Shown here piece by piece: positions 8,686 to 16,422 of a stretch of 34,271 nt of DNA; positions within the stretch are counted from its first letter, which is position 1; every line of letters starts with the position of its first letter. The stretch comes from Clostridia bacterium (lineage in GTDB: Bacteria > Bacillota > Clostridia > Lachnospirales > Lachnospiraceae): assembly GCA_003252135.1 (NCBI GenBank), contig QKDK01000012.1, positions 1 through 34,271 of the forward strand. Reading direction: 5' to 3'. Below the pieces are notes generated by a model. The model had not been told where the DNA came from. It worked only from the letters and a program-made list of their open reading frames with translations, and searched no databases. The position numbers were made by a program, and so were the translations under genes.

Positions 8686-10029
8686 ATGGAAAAAAAGAAA
8701 CCAAGAGAAATGACCGGGGCAGAGCTTTTGTCCATGTTAAAAAGCAGTATTAACTTAAAAAGTCTTGGCGGTGTAAAATGTGAGGAGCTCAAGCTTATGC
8801 CACAGGATCTTGATTGGTGGCGTGATGCAAAGGTCGGCATGTTCTTCCACTGGGGGCTGTATTCGATCCTCGGACGTGGTGAATGGGCACGGTTCAATGA
8901 ACAGATTCCGAAAGAAGAGTATGAGAAACTAGCCTATGAATTCAATCCTCAGGACTTTAAGATGGAAGAGCTTACCGGTCTTGCCAAGGAGTTTGGTGCA
9001 AAATACATGGTCATGGTCACAAGACATCATGACGGATTTGCACTGTGGGACAGTCCCGGCAGCTATGAGGATTTTACCACCTTCAAAACCGGTGCAAAAC
9101 GTGATTTTGTGAAGGAATATGTGGAAGCCTGCAGAAAAGACAAAATGGCGGTCGGGGTATACTATTCTCCGATGGACTGGCGATTCCCGGGATATTTTGA
9201 CCCGGAAGGCCTTCCGGAAAATGCAGCCCTGATGAAAAAGCAGTGTTACGAGCAGGTCGAAGAGCTCTGCAGTAAGTACGGCAAGATAGACATCATGTGG
9301 TATGACGGCGGCTGGCTTGCACATAAAGGGAGCGACACCTCCAGTGCCTGGTTCTGGGAGCCGGTCGAGTTAAACAAGATCGTTCGAAAGTACAATAAAA
9401 AGACTCTGTTGAATCCGCGTTCCGGTTATGAAGGAGATTTCTATTGTGATGAAGGCTCTCATGAAATCACAGGAAAGATGCTGCCGGTACCGTGGGAAAA
9501 GAATATGTGCGTCTGCAGCGGTGCATCCTGGGGATGGATGGAGAATGACCCGGTATCTGATTTTAACTGGCTGATACATATGCTCGTAAATGTTATCACG
9601 CGTGACGGTAATTTCCTTTTGAATGTAGGACCTGACAAGAACGGCAAGCTCTCCAAAGAAGTGACCGACCGTATGCGCGAGATAGGTGCATGGCTCAAAA
9701 AGTATGGAGAAAGCGTTTACGGTACCAGAGGCGGTCCGATGGAGCCAGTCGATGGTGTATACGGTGCGACCTCAAAGGACGACCAGATCTTCCTGCATAT
9801 CATTGACACGAAAGAGTTCGCTAAGCTGACAGTTCCTTTTGAAGGCTATACCGTGATAAAATGCGATACCTTTGACGGTAAGGCACTAAGCTTCACACAG
9901 AACGAAGAGGGTATAAAGATCACACTGCCTGCTTCCTGTGAAGAGCCGGATATGATCGTGCGGCTGACAGTGGAGGGCAAGGTTAAGAAAAGGCAGAACG
10001 AAGAGATTTATTTTACCGGAAAAGGCTGA
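8686..10029 (+). CDS. Alpha-L-fucosidase, GH29 (second copy)
   Basis: This GH29 protein of 447 residues starts at ATG 8686 with AGGCAGG 8 nt upstream; the longer open frame from 8611 would overlap the previous gene and is not preferred. Motifs are AKVGMFFHWGLYS, VTRHHDGFALWDSPGS and KIDIMWYDGGW, where Asp207 is the expected nucleophile, followed by RDGNFLLNVGP. A C-terminal beta domain follows the barrel. No signal peptide is visible. It differs clearly from the copy at 3009-4349 (WYDGGW rather than WNDIGW), so the two enzymes probably handle different fucosyl linkages. It sits 19 bp after the GH67-like gene and 38 bp before GH42. Confidence 0.9.
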   Translation: MEKKKPREMTGAELLSMLKSSINLKSLGGVKCEELKLMPQDLDWWRDAKVGMFFHWGLYSILGRGEWARFNEQIPKEEYEKLAYEFNPQDFKMEELTGLAKEFGAKYMVMVTRHHDGFALWDSPGSYEDFTTFKTGAKRDFVKEYVEACRKDKMAVGVYYSPMDWRFPGYFDPEGLPENAALMKKQCYEQVEELCSKYGKIDIMWYDGGWLAHKGSDTSSAWFWEPVELNKIVRKYNKKTLLNPRSGYEGDFYCDEGSHEITGKMLPVPWEKNMCVCSGASWGWMENDPVSDFNWLIHMLVNVITRDGNFLLNVGPDKNGKLSKEVTDRMREIGAWLKKYGESVYGTRGGPMEPVDGVYGATSKDDQIFLHIIDTKEFAKLTVPFEGYTVIKCDTFDGKALSFTQNEEGIKITLPASCEEPDMIVRLTVEGKVKKRQNEEIYFTGKG

Positions 10030-10067
10030 TAAACGTGCGCTGATGCAGCGCAGAACGGAGATAAATT

Positions 10068-12074
10068 ATGCAATACGGAGTATCTTATTATCCGGAGCAC
10101 AAGACCCCGGATGAACTGGAGCATGATCTGCGTATGCTCAAGGAATCAGGGATCAATACGGTCCGCATGGGCGAATTTGCCTGGTGCCGCATGGAACCTG
10201 TCCTTGGCGAGTTTCACTTTGAATGGTTAAAAAGTGCGGCAAAAGAGCTTTATAAAGCAGGCATCAAAACGGTATTTTGTACGCCGACAGCCTGTCCGCC
10301 CGCATGGATGATCGAAAAAAATCCTGAGATTCTTTATGTGGATAACCGAGGCGTTACAAGGCCCTTTGGCGGCAGAAGACTTTACTGCTATAACAACGAG
10401 ACCTTCAGGGAGCATTCTCAGAGAATTACAGAGGCTCTGGCAAAGGAGTTTGGAGACAAACCTTACACAGCAGGCTTCCAGATCGATAATGAACCGGCGC
10501 AGGAAGGCACCGGAAGATGCCACTGTGCAGTATGCAGAACGAAATTTACAGCCTGGCTGGCAGATAAGTATCAGACGATCAACGAATACAACAGGCGAAG
10601 CGGCAGTATCTTCTGGTCTCAGGAATACGACAGCTTTGATCAGATACAAATGCCTGTGAATACCATTGAGACTGGTGCACAGGATCCAATAAAAGCATAC
10701 TATGAAAATCCTACCTTACGGCTTGACTATGAGCGTTTCTGCAGCGAAAGCCAGAAGGAGTACCAGGATCTTCAGGCTGAAATCCTGCACAGATACTCCA
10801 AAGCGCCTGTCTCAACGAACGGCACAGGTCTTGCCACGAACAGTATTGATTATTATGACAGCACAAAGAATCTTGACTGTTATGGTTTTGACCTGTATCC
10901 CTCCCTGCGTGATTCGGCTGTCGACTCCTTTCCTTACGCTTTTGCCAGGGGAATCAAAGACGGAGCACCTTTCTGGGTCTTAGAATTCATGTCAGGCGGC
11001 GGACATCGCTTAAGCGGCAGCGGAAGACAGCAGCCAAATCCGGGGGCACTGCAGCAGGCAGTCTTACAGCAGTTCGCACACGGTGCTTCAATGTCACTGC
11101 ACTTCCAGTACAGAAGCTATCCTTTCGGTGCAGAACAGCTCAATTATGCGATTGTAGACCTGGACGGCGTGCCAAGACGCAGATACTATGAAATGAAAGA
11201 AACAGCGTTGATCCTTAAAAAGCTTGAGGTCATGGAAAAAGCAGGGTTTGATAACCAGACAGCATTATTGTTTGATTATGACTCCTTCTGGGCAATGAAG
11301 ATCAAGCCTGCGAATGACCCGGAGCTGACTTATGATGCTTATATGTCAAAGCTCTATAACAGTCTTGGTGCAATCGGCGTCAATGCAGATGTTATCTCTT
11401 ACGCAGCTGACTTTTCAAAGTATAGGTTCATAATCCTTTCGACTGCCTTTGTAATGACGAAAAAGATGCAGGAAAAATGCAGACAGTTCGTCGAGAATGG
11501 GGGTACACTGCTCATGACCTTCTTATCCTCTGTAAAAAATGAGGATAACATCGGCTATACTACACCGCTTCCTGCCGGTCTGAATGAGGTGTTCGGTGTT
11601 GTAGTGGAAGAGGTCGAACCGGTATTTGCTAACAATCATACGAAAGTAAAGCTGATATCTTCTGATACAAGCTGTACAGACAGTAAATGGAGCGAGCTTT
11701 TATCGGGCAAAGCATTAGCAGAAGCGGTTTATACGGAAGACTACAAAGCCGGCAGCATGGTAATCAGTAAACATGCATTTGGTAAAGGGATGGCATATTA
11801 TCTTGGAACAGATCTGGAAGAAGCAGCCATGAGAGAGCTTTTAGGCAGGATCTGTGAACAGACAAAGATAACGAAGAACCCTTTTATTGCTGAGGACAAA
11901 GTGGAGATCGTACGCAGGGTCATGAATGATAAAGAATACTACTGCATTTTTAACTTTACCAGCCGTGAGACAAAAATCGCAGCAGAAGTCCCGGTGAAAG
12001 ATCTGCTGACTGGTGAAGCATTACATTCAGAAATCGTACTGAAAAGAAATGGTTTTCTCTTTTTGGAAGTCTGA
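10068..12074 (+). CDS. Beta-galactosidase or alpha-L-arabinopyranosidase, GH42
   Basis: This 668-residue protein has the full GH42 layout. The barrel begins YGVSYYPEHKTPDELEHDL. Glu142 in QIDNEPA is the acid/base and Glu306 in FWVLEFMSGGGH the nucleophile. Cys107, Cys151, Cys153 and Cys156 (GRCHCAVC) form the zinc site typical of many GH42 enzymes. The trimerisation-type middle domain (about 395-600) and a short C-terminal beta domain follow. There is no signal peptide. The ribosome site is GGAGAT before the ATG. It is the last gene before a terminator. It would remove terminal beta-galactose (or alpha-L-arabinopyranose, a known alternative in the family) from the imported oligosaccharide. 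Confidence 0.92.
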   Translation: MQYGVSYYPEHKTPDELEHDLRMLKESGINTVRMGEFAWCRMEPVLGEFHFEWLKSAAKELYKAGIKTVFCTPTACPPAWMIEKNPEILYVDNRGVTRPFGGRRLYCYNNETFREHSQRITEALAKEFGDKPYTAGFQIDNEPAQEGTGRCHCAVCRTKFTAWLADKYQTINEYNRRSGSIFWSQEYDSFDQIQMPVNTIETGAQDPIKAYYENPTLRLDYERFCSESQKEYQDLQAEILHRYSKAPVSTNGTGLATNSIDYYDSTKNLDCYGFDLYPSLRDSAVDSFPYAFARGIKDGAPFWVLEFMSGGGHRLSGSGRQQPNPGALQQAVLQQFAHGASMSLHFQYRSYPFGAEQLNYAIVDLDGVPRRRYYEMKETALILKKLEVMEKAGFDNQTALLFDYDSFWAMKIKPANDPELTYDAYMSKLYNSLGAIGVNADVISYAADFSKYRFIILSTAFVMTKKMQEKCRQFVENGGTLLMTFLSSVKNEDNIGYTTPLPAGLNEVFGVVVEEVEPVFANNHTKVKLISSDTSCTDSKWSELLSGKALAEAVYTEDYKAGSMVISKHAFGKGMAYYLGTDLEEAAMRELLGRICEQTKITKNPFIAEDKVEIVRRVMNDKEYYCIFNFTSRETKIAAEVPVKDLLTGEALHSEIVLKRNGFLFLEV

Positions 12075-12158
12075 GAAAGAGCACTGTTCTATCAGGGATC
12101 ATAAAGAGAGCAAGCAGGTACATGTATATCTGTCCGCATATCGGTATGCGTGACTGGG

Positions 12159-12195
12159 AGCAGGCTGTTTAATCCGTGCAGCCTGCTTTTCTTTT
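12159..12195 (+). terminator. Terminator ending the first enzyme operon
   Basis: AGCAGGCTG (12159-12167) pairs perfectly with CAGCCTGCT (12179-12187), followed by TTTCTTTTC. It separates the GH67-like/GH29/GH42 operon from the importer promoter. A smaller stem CGCATA-TCGG-TATGCG lies just upstream. Confidence 0.85.
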
Positions 12196-12204
12196 CAATA
12201 ATTG

Positions 12205-12300
12205 GAATTAAATAGAATTAAATAAATTAAAATTTCTGTAAATATTATGGAGCAATCAAAAAATTGAACTAATTGAAAATAGTTAAAATTATTATAACTA
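12205..12300. repeat. AT-rich repeats upstream of the importer promoter
   Basis: GAATTAAATA occurs twice in tandem (12205-12224). TAGTTA (12280-12285) and TAACTA (12295-12300) form an inverted repeat with a 9-bp spacer just upstream of the -35 box. ATTGAA motifs recur at about 12272 and 12341. This is a plausible region for activator binding, for instance by the YesN-type regulator, but there is no consensus to compare with. The rest of the gap 12075-12437 contains only the terminator and promoter listed separately. Confidence 0.3.
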
Positions 12301-12314
12301 CAGGACTTGATTTG

Positions 12315-12343
12315 TTGACATTCAACAATAGTGTTGCTAATAT
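12315..12343 (+). promoter_or_regulatory. Strong sigma-A promoter of the importer operon
   Basis: A consensus TTGACA (12315-12320), a 17-bp spacer and TAATAT (12338-12343). The spacer contains the inverted repeat CAACA-ATAG-TGTTG (12323-12336), placed where a repressor dimer would block polymerase. Confidence 0.75.
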
Positions 12344-12437
12344 TGAACTTGCAAAGCCGCAAAAAAGCTAAAAACATACAATAAATCATCTTGTATCAGT
12401 TAAATAATTTAGTAAATATTCGTGAGGAGTGAAATCG

Positions 12438-13433
12438 ATGGCGAAACGTGTACCACAGGATAAAGGTATACCGGCGGACAAAGGTGTACTATCAAATAAA
12501 GGTATATCATCAAAGAATGGTACGAACAAAAGTGTTGGAAAAAGAATGTATGAATATAGATATATTTATCTTCTTGGAATCCCGGGAATTATCGTTTTGA
12601 TTTTGTTTAACTATCTGCCGATGAAAGGTCTTTTAATGGCCTTTCAGAATTACAACCCGCATCTTGGAATCACAGGAAGTGAATGGGTAGGATTAAAGCA
12701 CTTCTCAACACTGTTCCATGATGCAAAATTCTATCTTATGTTAAAAAACACTCTGGTTATCAGCGGACTGTCACTTCTGACATTCCCGGCACCGATCATA
12801 CTGGCGCTGCTGATGAACGAGGTAAGAAACCGTACGTATCAGAAATTTGTGCAGACAGCTGTGTATCTTCCACACTTCTTATCATGGACGATCATTGTCA
12901 GCCTTACATTTTTCCTTCTTTCTACAGAACAGGGTCTTGTTAATAAGATCGCTGTCGAAATGGGAAACGATCCGACTTCATATCTTTTCAGCAAGGTCTG
13001 GATTTACCCGATCATCGTGATTCAATCAGTCTGGAAGGGAATCGGCTGGGGCTCCATTGTATATCTGGCAGCAATATCCGGTATCGATCAGGGATTATTT
13101 GAAGCAGCAAAGATCGACGGAGCGACAAAGTTCCAGCAGATATTTAAAATTACTATCCCGTGTATTCTGCCGACTGTAGTCGTAATGCTGATCTTAAAGA
13201 TGGGTACTATCATCTCCGTAGATTTTGAACAGGTATTTCTTATGAATAATGCGATGGTCAAATCAAAGCTGGAGGTTTTTGAGATCTATATTTACAACAA
13301 CAGTATTGCAACCGGCAGTACACAGTATTCCTACTCTACCGCAATCGGTATGTTCAAATCTCTTGTTAATACATCACTGGTCATACTAACGAACTGGATC
13401 ACAACAAGGAAGGGCTTTGAAGGAGTATTGTAA
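12438..13433 (+). CDS. ABC sugar importer permease, LplB type
   Basis: This permease of 331 residues starts at ATG 12438, with GAGGAG at 12424-12429; an in-frame GTG at 12429 overlaps that site and is rejected. A charged, Lys/Gly-rich cytosolic N-terminus of about 35 residues precedes six membrane helices. The coupling-loop motif EAAKIDGATKFQQIFKITIP marks contact with the ATPase. The sequence type (YIYLLGIPGIIVLILFNYLP; MAFQNYNPHLGI) is that of the LplB/YteP group, which imports complex oligosaccharides with a large binding lipoprotein. It is the first gene after the strong promoter and works with the next two genes. No ATPase gene is present in the window. Confidence 0.9.
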   Translation: MAKRVPQDKGIPADKGVLSNKGISSKNGTNKSVGKRMYEYRYIYLLGIPGIIVLILFNYLPMKGLLMAFQNYNPHLGITGSEWVGLKHFSTLFHDAKFYLMLKNTLVISGLSLLTFPAPIILALLMNEVRNRTYQKFVQTAVYLPHFLSWTIIVSLTFFLLSTEQGLVNKIAVEMGNDPTSYLFSKVWIYPIIVIQSVWKGIGWGSIVYLAAISGIDQGLFEAAKIDGATKFQQIFKITIPCILPTVVVMLILKMGTIISVDFEQVFLMNNAMVKSKLEVFEIYIYNNSIATGSTQYSYSTAIGMFKSLVNTSLVILTNWITTRKGFEGVL

Positions 13434-13473
13434 ATCTGAATTATGAGAGTACAACCATAGAAATGAGGTAAAA

Positions 13474-14391
13474 ATGTCAACAGTTGCGCTACAAAATACA
13501 AAAAAAAGAAAAAGTAAGAAGCTTGGCATGAAGGCAAAAACACTCATTGGACAGCTGATCCTTGATTTTATTCTGCTGCTGCTGGCAGCTACCATGATAC
13601 TGCCCTTTGTTTATATCCTGATGGTTTCATTTACTGACGGAAGCGTATTTATCAGCGGTAAATTTACCCTCTGGCCTGAAAAATGGTCACTGGATGCCTA
13701 TAAACTGATACTGAACGGAAGCGGCTTCTTAAATGCCATGAAATCTACACTGTTCATAACACTGATCGGAACACCTTTGAATGTTATTGTAAATGCAGGA
13801 CTTGGCTACATGCTTTCAAAACCGGTTCCCGGAAAAAGTTTCATCAATAAAGCAGTAATGTTCACTATGCTGTTTGGTGCCGGAATGGTGCCTGCCTATA
13901 TCAACATCAGTAATCTCGGACTGATCAACAGCTGGTTCGCCTGCATACTTCCTGCTGCATGCGGTGCATGGACGGTAATGGTCATGAAATCTTTCTTCAT
14001 GAGCATACCAGATGAGCTTGAAGAAGCTGCAAAAATCGATGGCTGCGGGCCGCTCAGGATCTTTGCAGTTATCGTACTGCCGCTTTCAAAAGCAGTTATT
14101 GCAACCTTTACATTATTCGCACTGGTTTCTTACTGGAACACATACTTCAGTGCAATTATGTACATTACATCAAGTGATAAGATGCCGCTGCAGGTATATC
14201 TGCAAAAGATCGTCCTCACTTCGAACATCTCGGATGTAGTAGATATTCAGATTGATCTGGCCAACACGGTTCCGCAGGAGGTTATGCGTATGGCGGCGGT
14301 TATCGTAGTCGTTCTTCCGGTCATCTGTATCTATCCGTTCCTTCAGAAATACTTTGCAAAAGGTGTCATGATCGGTGCGGTAAAGGGTTAA
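13474..14391 (+). CDS. ABC sugar importer permease, YtcP/CarG type
   Basis: The second permease has 305 residues and starts 40 bp after the first, with a GAGGT site. It has six membrane helices and the coupling loop EEAAKIDGCGPLRIFAVIVLP. The N-terminal segment with FTDGSVFISGKFTLWPEKWS and the C-terminal KYFAKGVMIGAVKG are typical of the YtcP/CarG group paired with LplB-type partners. It forms the membrane channel together with the previous gene product. A 167-bp spacer with a short GGCTG/CAGCC hairpin but no T run separates it from the binding-protein gene, which may set different transcript levels. Confidence 0.9.
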   Translation: MSTVALQNTKKRKSKKLGMKAKTLIGQLILDFILLLLAATMILPFVYILMVSFTDGSVFISGKFTLWPEKWSLDAYKLILNGSGFLNAMKSTLFITLIGTPLNVIVNAGLGYMLSKPVPGKSFINKAVMFTMLFGAGMVPAYINISNLGLINSWFACILPAACGAWTVMVMKSFFMSIPDELEEAAKIDGCGPLRIFAVIVLPLSKAVIATFTLFALVSYWNTYFSAIMYITSSDKMPLQVYLQKIVLTSNISDVVDIQIDLANTVPQEVMRMAAVIVVVLPVICIYPFLQKYFAKGVMIGAVKG

Positions 14392-14558
14392 TCGAAATTA
14401 TCCGGAAAGATTTCAAGACGAAAATTCGCTTTGGGAGTTGACCGGATGATATATGGCTGGGGTTTTCAGCCGGCGGGGGTGTATACTGCACAACAGACCT
14501 GCTAAGCTACAAACAAGTGCAGATATAAGTACAGGTATTTAAAATAAGGAGGAGAAAC

Positions 14559-16268
14559 ATGAATAGGAATTTCAAAAAATTCGCAGCAATGTTACTTATG
14601 GCAGCTTTGGTTCTTTCAACCTTCGCAGGTTGCGGAAACAAAACAGACAACAGCACATCCGGAACAAATGCCGGAACAGAAAGTACAGCAACACCTACCG
14701 CAGCAGCAGACAGTAGTACAGACAGCACAGCAGCACCTACAGAAACACCCGCAGATACAAGCAGCGACGAACGTATGACAATTAGCGTTATGGGCGTTGA
14801 CTGGGGTTATGGTCCTCTTGCAAACAGTGAGATGGAACAGTACTGGGAAGATATGTTCAATGTAAACCTTGATATCGAATGGGTTAACTACAATGACTAT
14901 CAGCAGAAATGTAATACACTGATCGCTACAGGTAATCAGTATGATGTTACTCAGGTTTACAAAACAAATTCAAATTATTACTACCCGATCTTTACACAGG
15001 CTATTGATGCAGGAGAGTTCGTTGATTTAACACCTTACCTGTTCAACAACGGCACCGGTCTTGCTGAAACAAACTCAGTTATGTCCGGCTGGGACAGCAG
15101 CATGTGGGATCAGGCTTCATACAATGGCGGTATCTACATTCTTCCAAGAAGCAAAGCAGAAATCGCACAGCAGTCAGGTATCACAGTTCGTCGTGACCTT
15201 ATGGAAAAATACGGCTATACAGAAGAGCCTACCACAATGGACGGCTTAAAGGACTGGCTGATCGGTCTCTCTGACGCAGCAACAGCAGGAGAAGGACAGA
15301 AAGTTTATGCACTTGATTTTTATGGTGAAGACTTCATGACAGACCGTGTGAAAGCATTTGCAGTAGCATTCACAGGACAGATGGACTGGGGCATTGATGC
15401 AGCTGGTAACTACACTTACATGCAGTTCGCTGATGGATATCTTGATTTCCTGAACTGGATGAAAGATCTTTATGATGCAGGCGTTATCGATCCTGAATTC
15501 TCACTTGGCAACGCAGATACTTCAAAATGGAAAGCAGGCAACTCTGTTGCATATCTTACAGCATGGTATAACTGGAATCAGTCAGCTGACTTAACAAGCA
15601 ACAAGATCTTTGATGAAGGTACACCGGATACATACGAAGCTTGGTGTCTGCTTCCTGTAGAAGGAACAAAAGGCATGACAGTTTCTAACAATGCATATGA
15701 TATTGATTCTTGTATCGCAATCAGCTCAGCTTGTTCAGAAGAAAAGATTCAGAAGATTCTTGAAGTGTTCAATGGTACAGAAGCTGAATACCCAGGATAT
15801 GATATGCTTATGGCAAACGGTATCGAAGGTGTTCACTATAAATTACTTGATGACGGAACTGTTGATACATCAGATGAAGTTATGGGACAGAAGAGAACTG
15901 AAGGTTATGTTGGTGCCTGGAACCAGATCTTCTTAAAAGTTGATGCTGACCAGATCACAGCTAAGTTCATGAGAGCAGGAGCTAAACGTGCTTCCGATGA
16001 AAACATCGCTCGTGCACAGGAAATCAAAGCTTCCATCGAAGATTACCTTGGTACATCAGGTCTGAAATTTGCAACAACAAGCTTAACATCTGAAACATAT
16101 AACAATCAGTGGAGTGTTCTTACAAGCGACGTTAACACAATGTGTACAATGTACGTAATGGGTGAACTTACAGAAGCTGACTGGACTGATTTCGTAACAG
16201 ATATCGTAAACTCAGCAGATTACAAAGCAATTCAGGCTGAATTTGCAGCATCTGCAGCAGCAAAATAA
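14559..16268 (+). CDS. Sugar-binding lipoprotein of the ABC importer, LplA type
   Basis: This 569-residue protein has a strong GGAGGAG site. A lipoprotein signal (MNRNFKKFAAMLLMAALVLS) ends in lipobox FAGC with Cys23. A Thr/Ser/Ala-rich tether of about 45 residues follows, then a large family 1-type solute-binding fold. Length and the many surface aromatic residues (NYYYPIF, WYNWNQ) suit binding of an oligosaccharide. It should sit on the outer face of the membrane and deliver ligand to the two permeases encoded just upstream. The gene is followed by a hairpin terminator, consistent with high expression of the binding protein. Confidence 0.92.
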   Translation: MNRNFKKFAAMLLMAALVLSTFAGCGNKTDNSTSGTNAGTESTATPTAAADSSTDSTAAPTETPADTSSDERMTISVMGVDWGYGPLANSEMEQYWEDMFNVNLDIEWVNYNDYQQKCNTLIATGNQYDVTQVYKTNSNYYYPIFTQAIDAGEFVDLTPYLFNNGTGLAETNSVMSGWDSSMWDQASYNGGIYILPRSKAEIAQQSGITVRRDLMEKYGYTEEPTTMDGLKDWLIGLSDAATAGEGQKVYALDFYGEDFMTDRVKAFAVAFTGQMDWGIDAAGNYTYMQFADGYLDFLNWMKDLYDAGVIDPEFSLGNADTSKWKAGNSVAYLTAWYNWNQSADLTSNKIFDEGTPDTYEAWCLLPVEGTKGMTVSNNAYDIDSCIAISSACSEEKIQKILEVFNGTEAEYPGYDMLMANGIEGVHYKLLDDGTVDTSDEVMGQKRTEGYVGAWNQIFLKVDADQITAKFMRAGAKRASDENIARAQEIKASIEDYLGTSGLKFATTSLTSETYNNQWSVLTSDVNTMCTMYVMGELTEADWTDFVTDIVNSADYKAIQAEFAASAAAK

Positions 16269-16321
16269 GCAATAAAGTTACTTATATGTTCAGCATACTG
16301 AATTGGTGACTGATTGTTTAC

Positions 16322-16363
16322 AGCGGGGACCGGGGGAATGCCCTCGATCCCCGCTTTCTTTTA
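16322..16363 (+). terminator. Terminator/attenuator between importer and GH2 genes
   Basis: AGCGGGGA (16322-16329) pairs with TCCCCGCT (16348-16355), with further G-C pairs inside (GGGG/CCCT), followed by TTCTTTTAT. No clear promoter is seen before GH2 at 16423, so partial read-through probably feeds the downstream enzymes at a lower level. Confidence 0.8.
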
Positions 16364-16422
16364 TATAACAGAAGGTACTGTATTGATCAGGCAGTGCATA
16401 AATACAGACATGGAGGATTATA

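Noticed and set aside
10227-10649. 140-codon minus-strand frame within GH42
   Set aside because: It is antisense to conserved catalytic and zinc motifs and has no family features.
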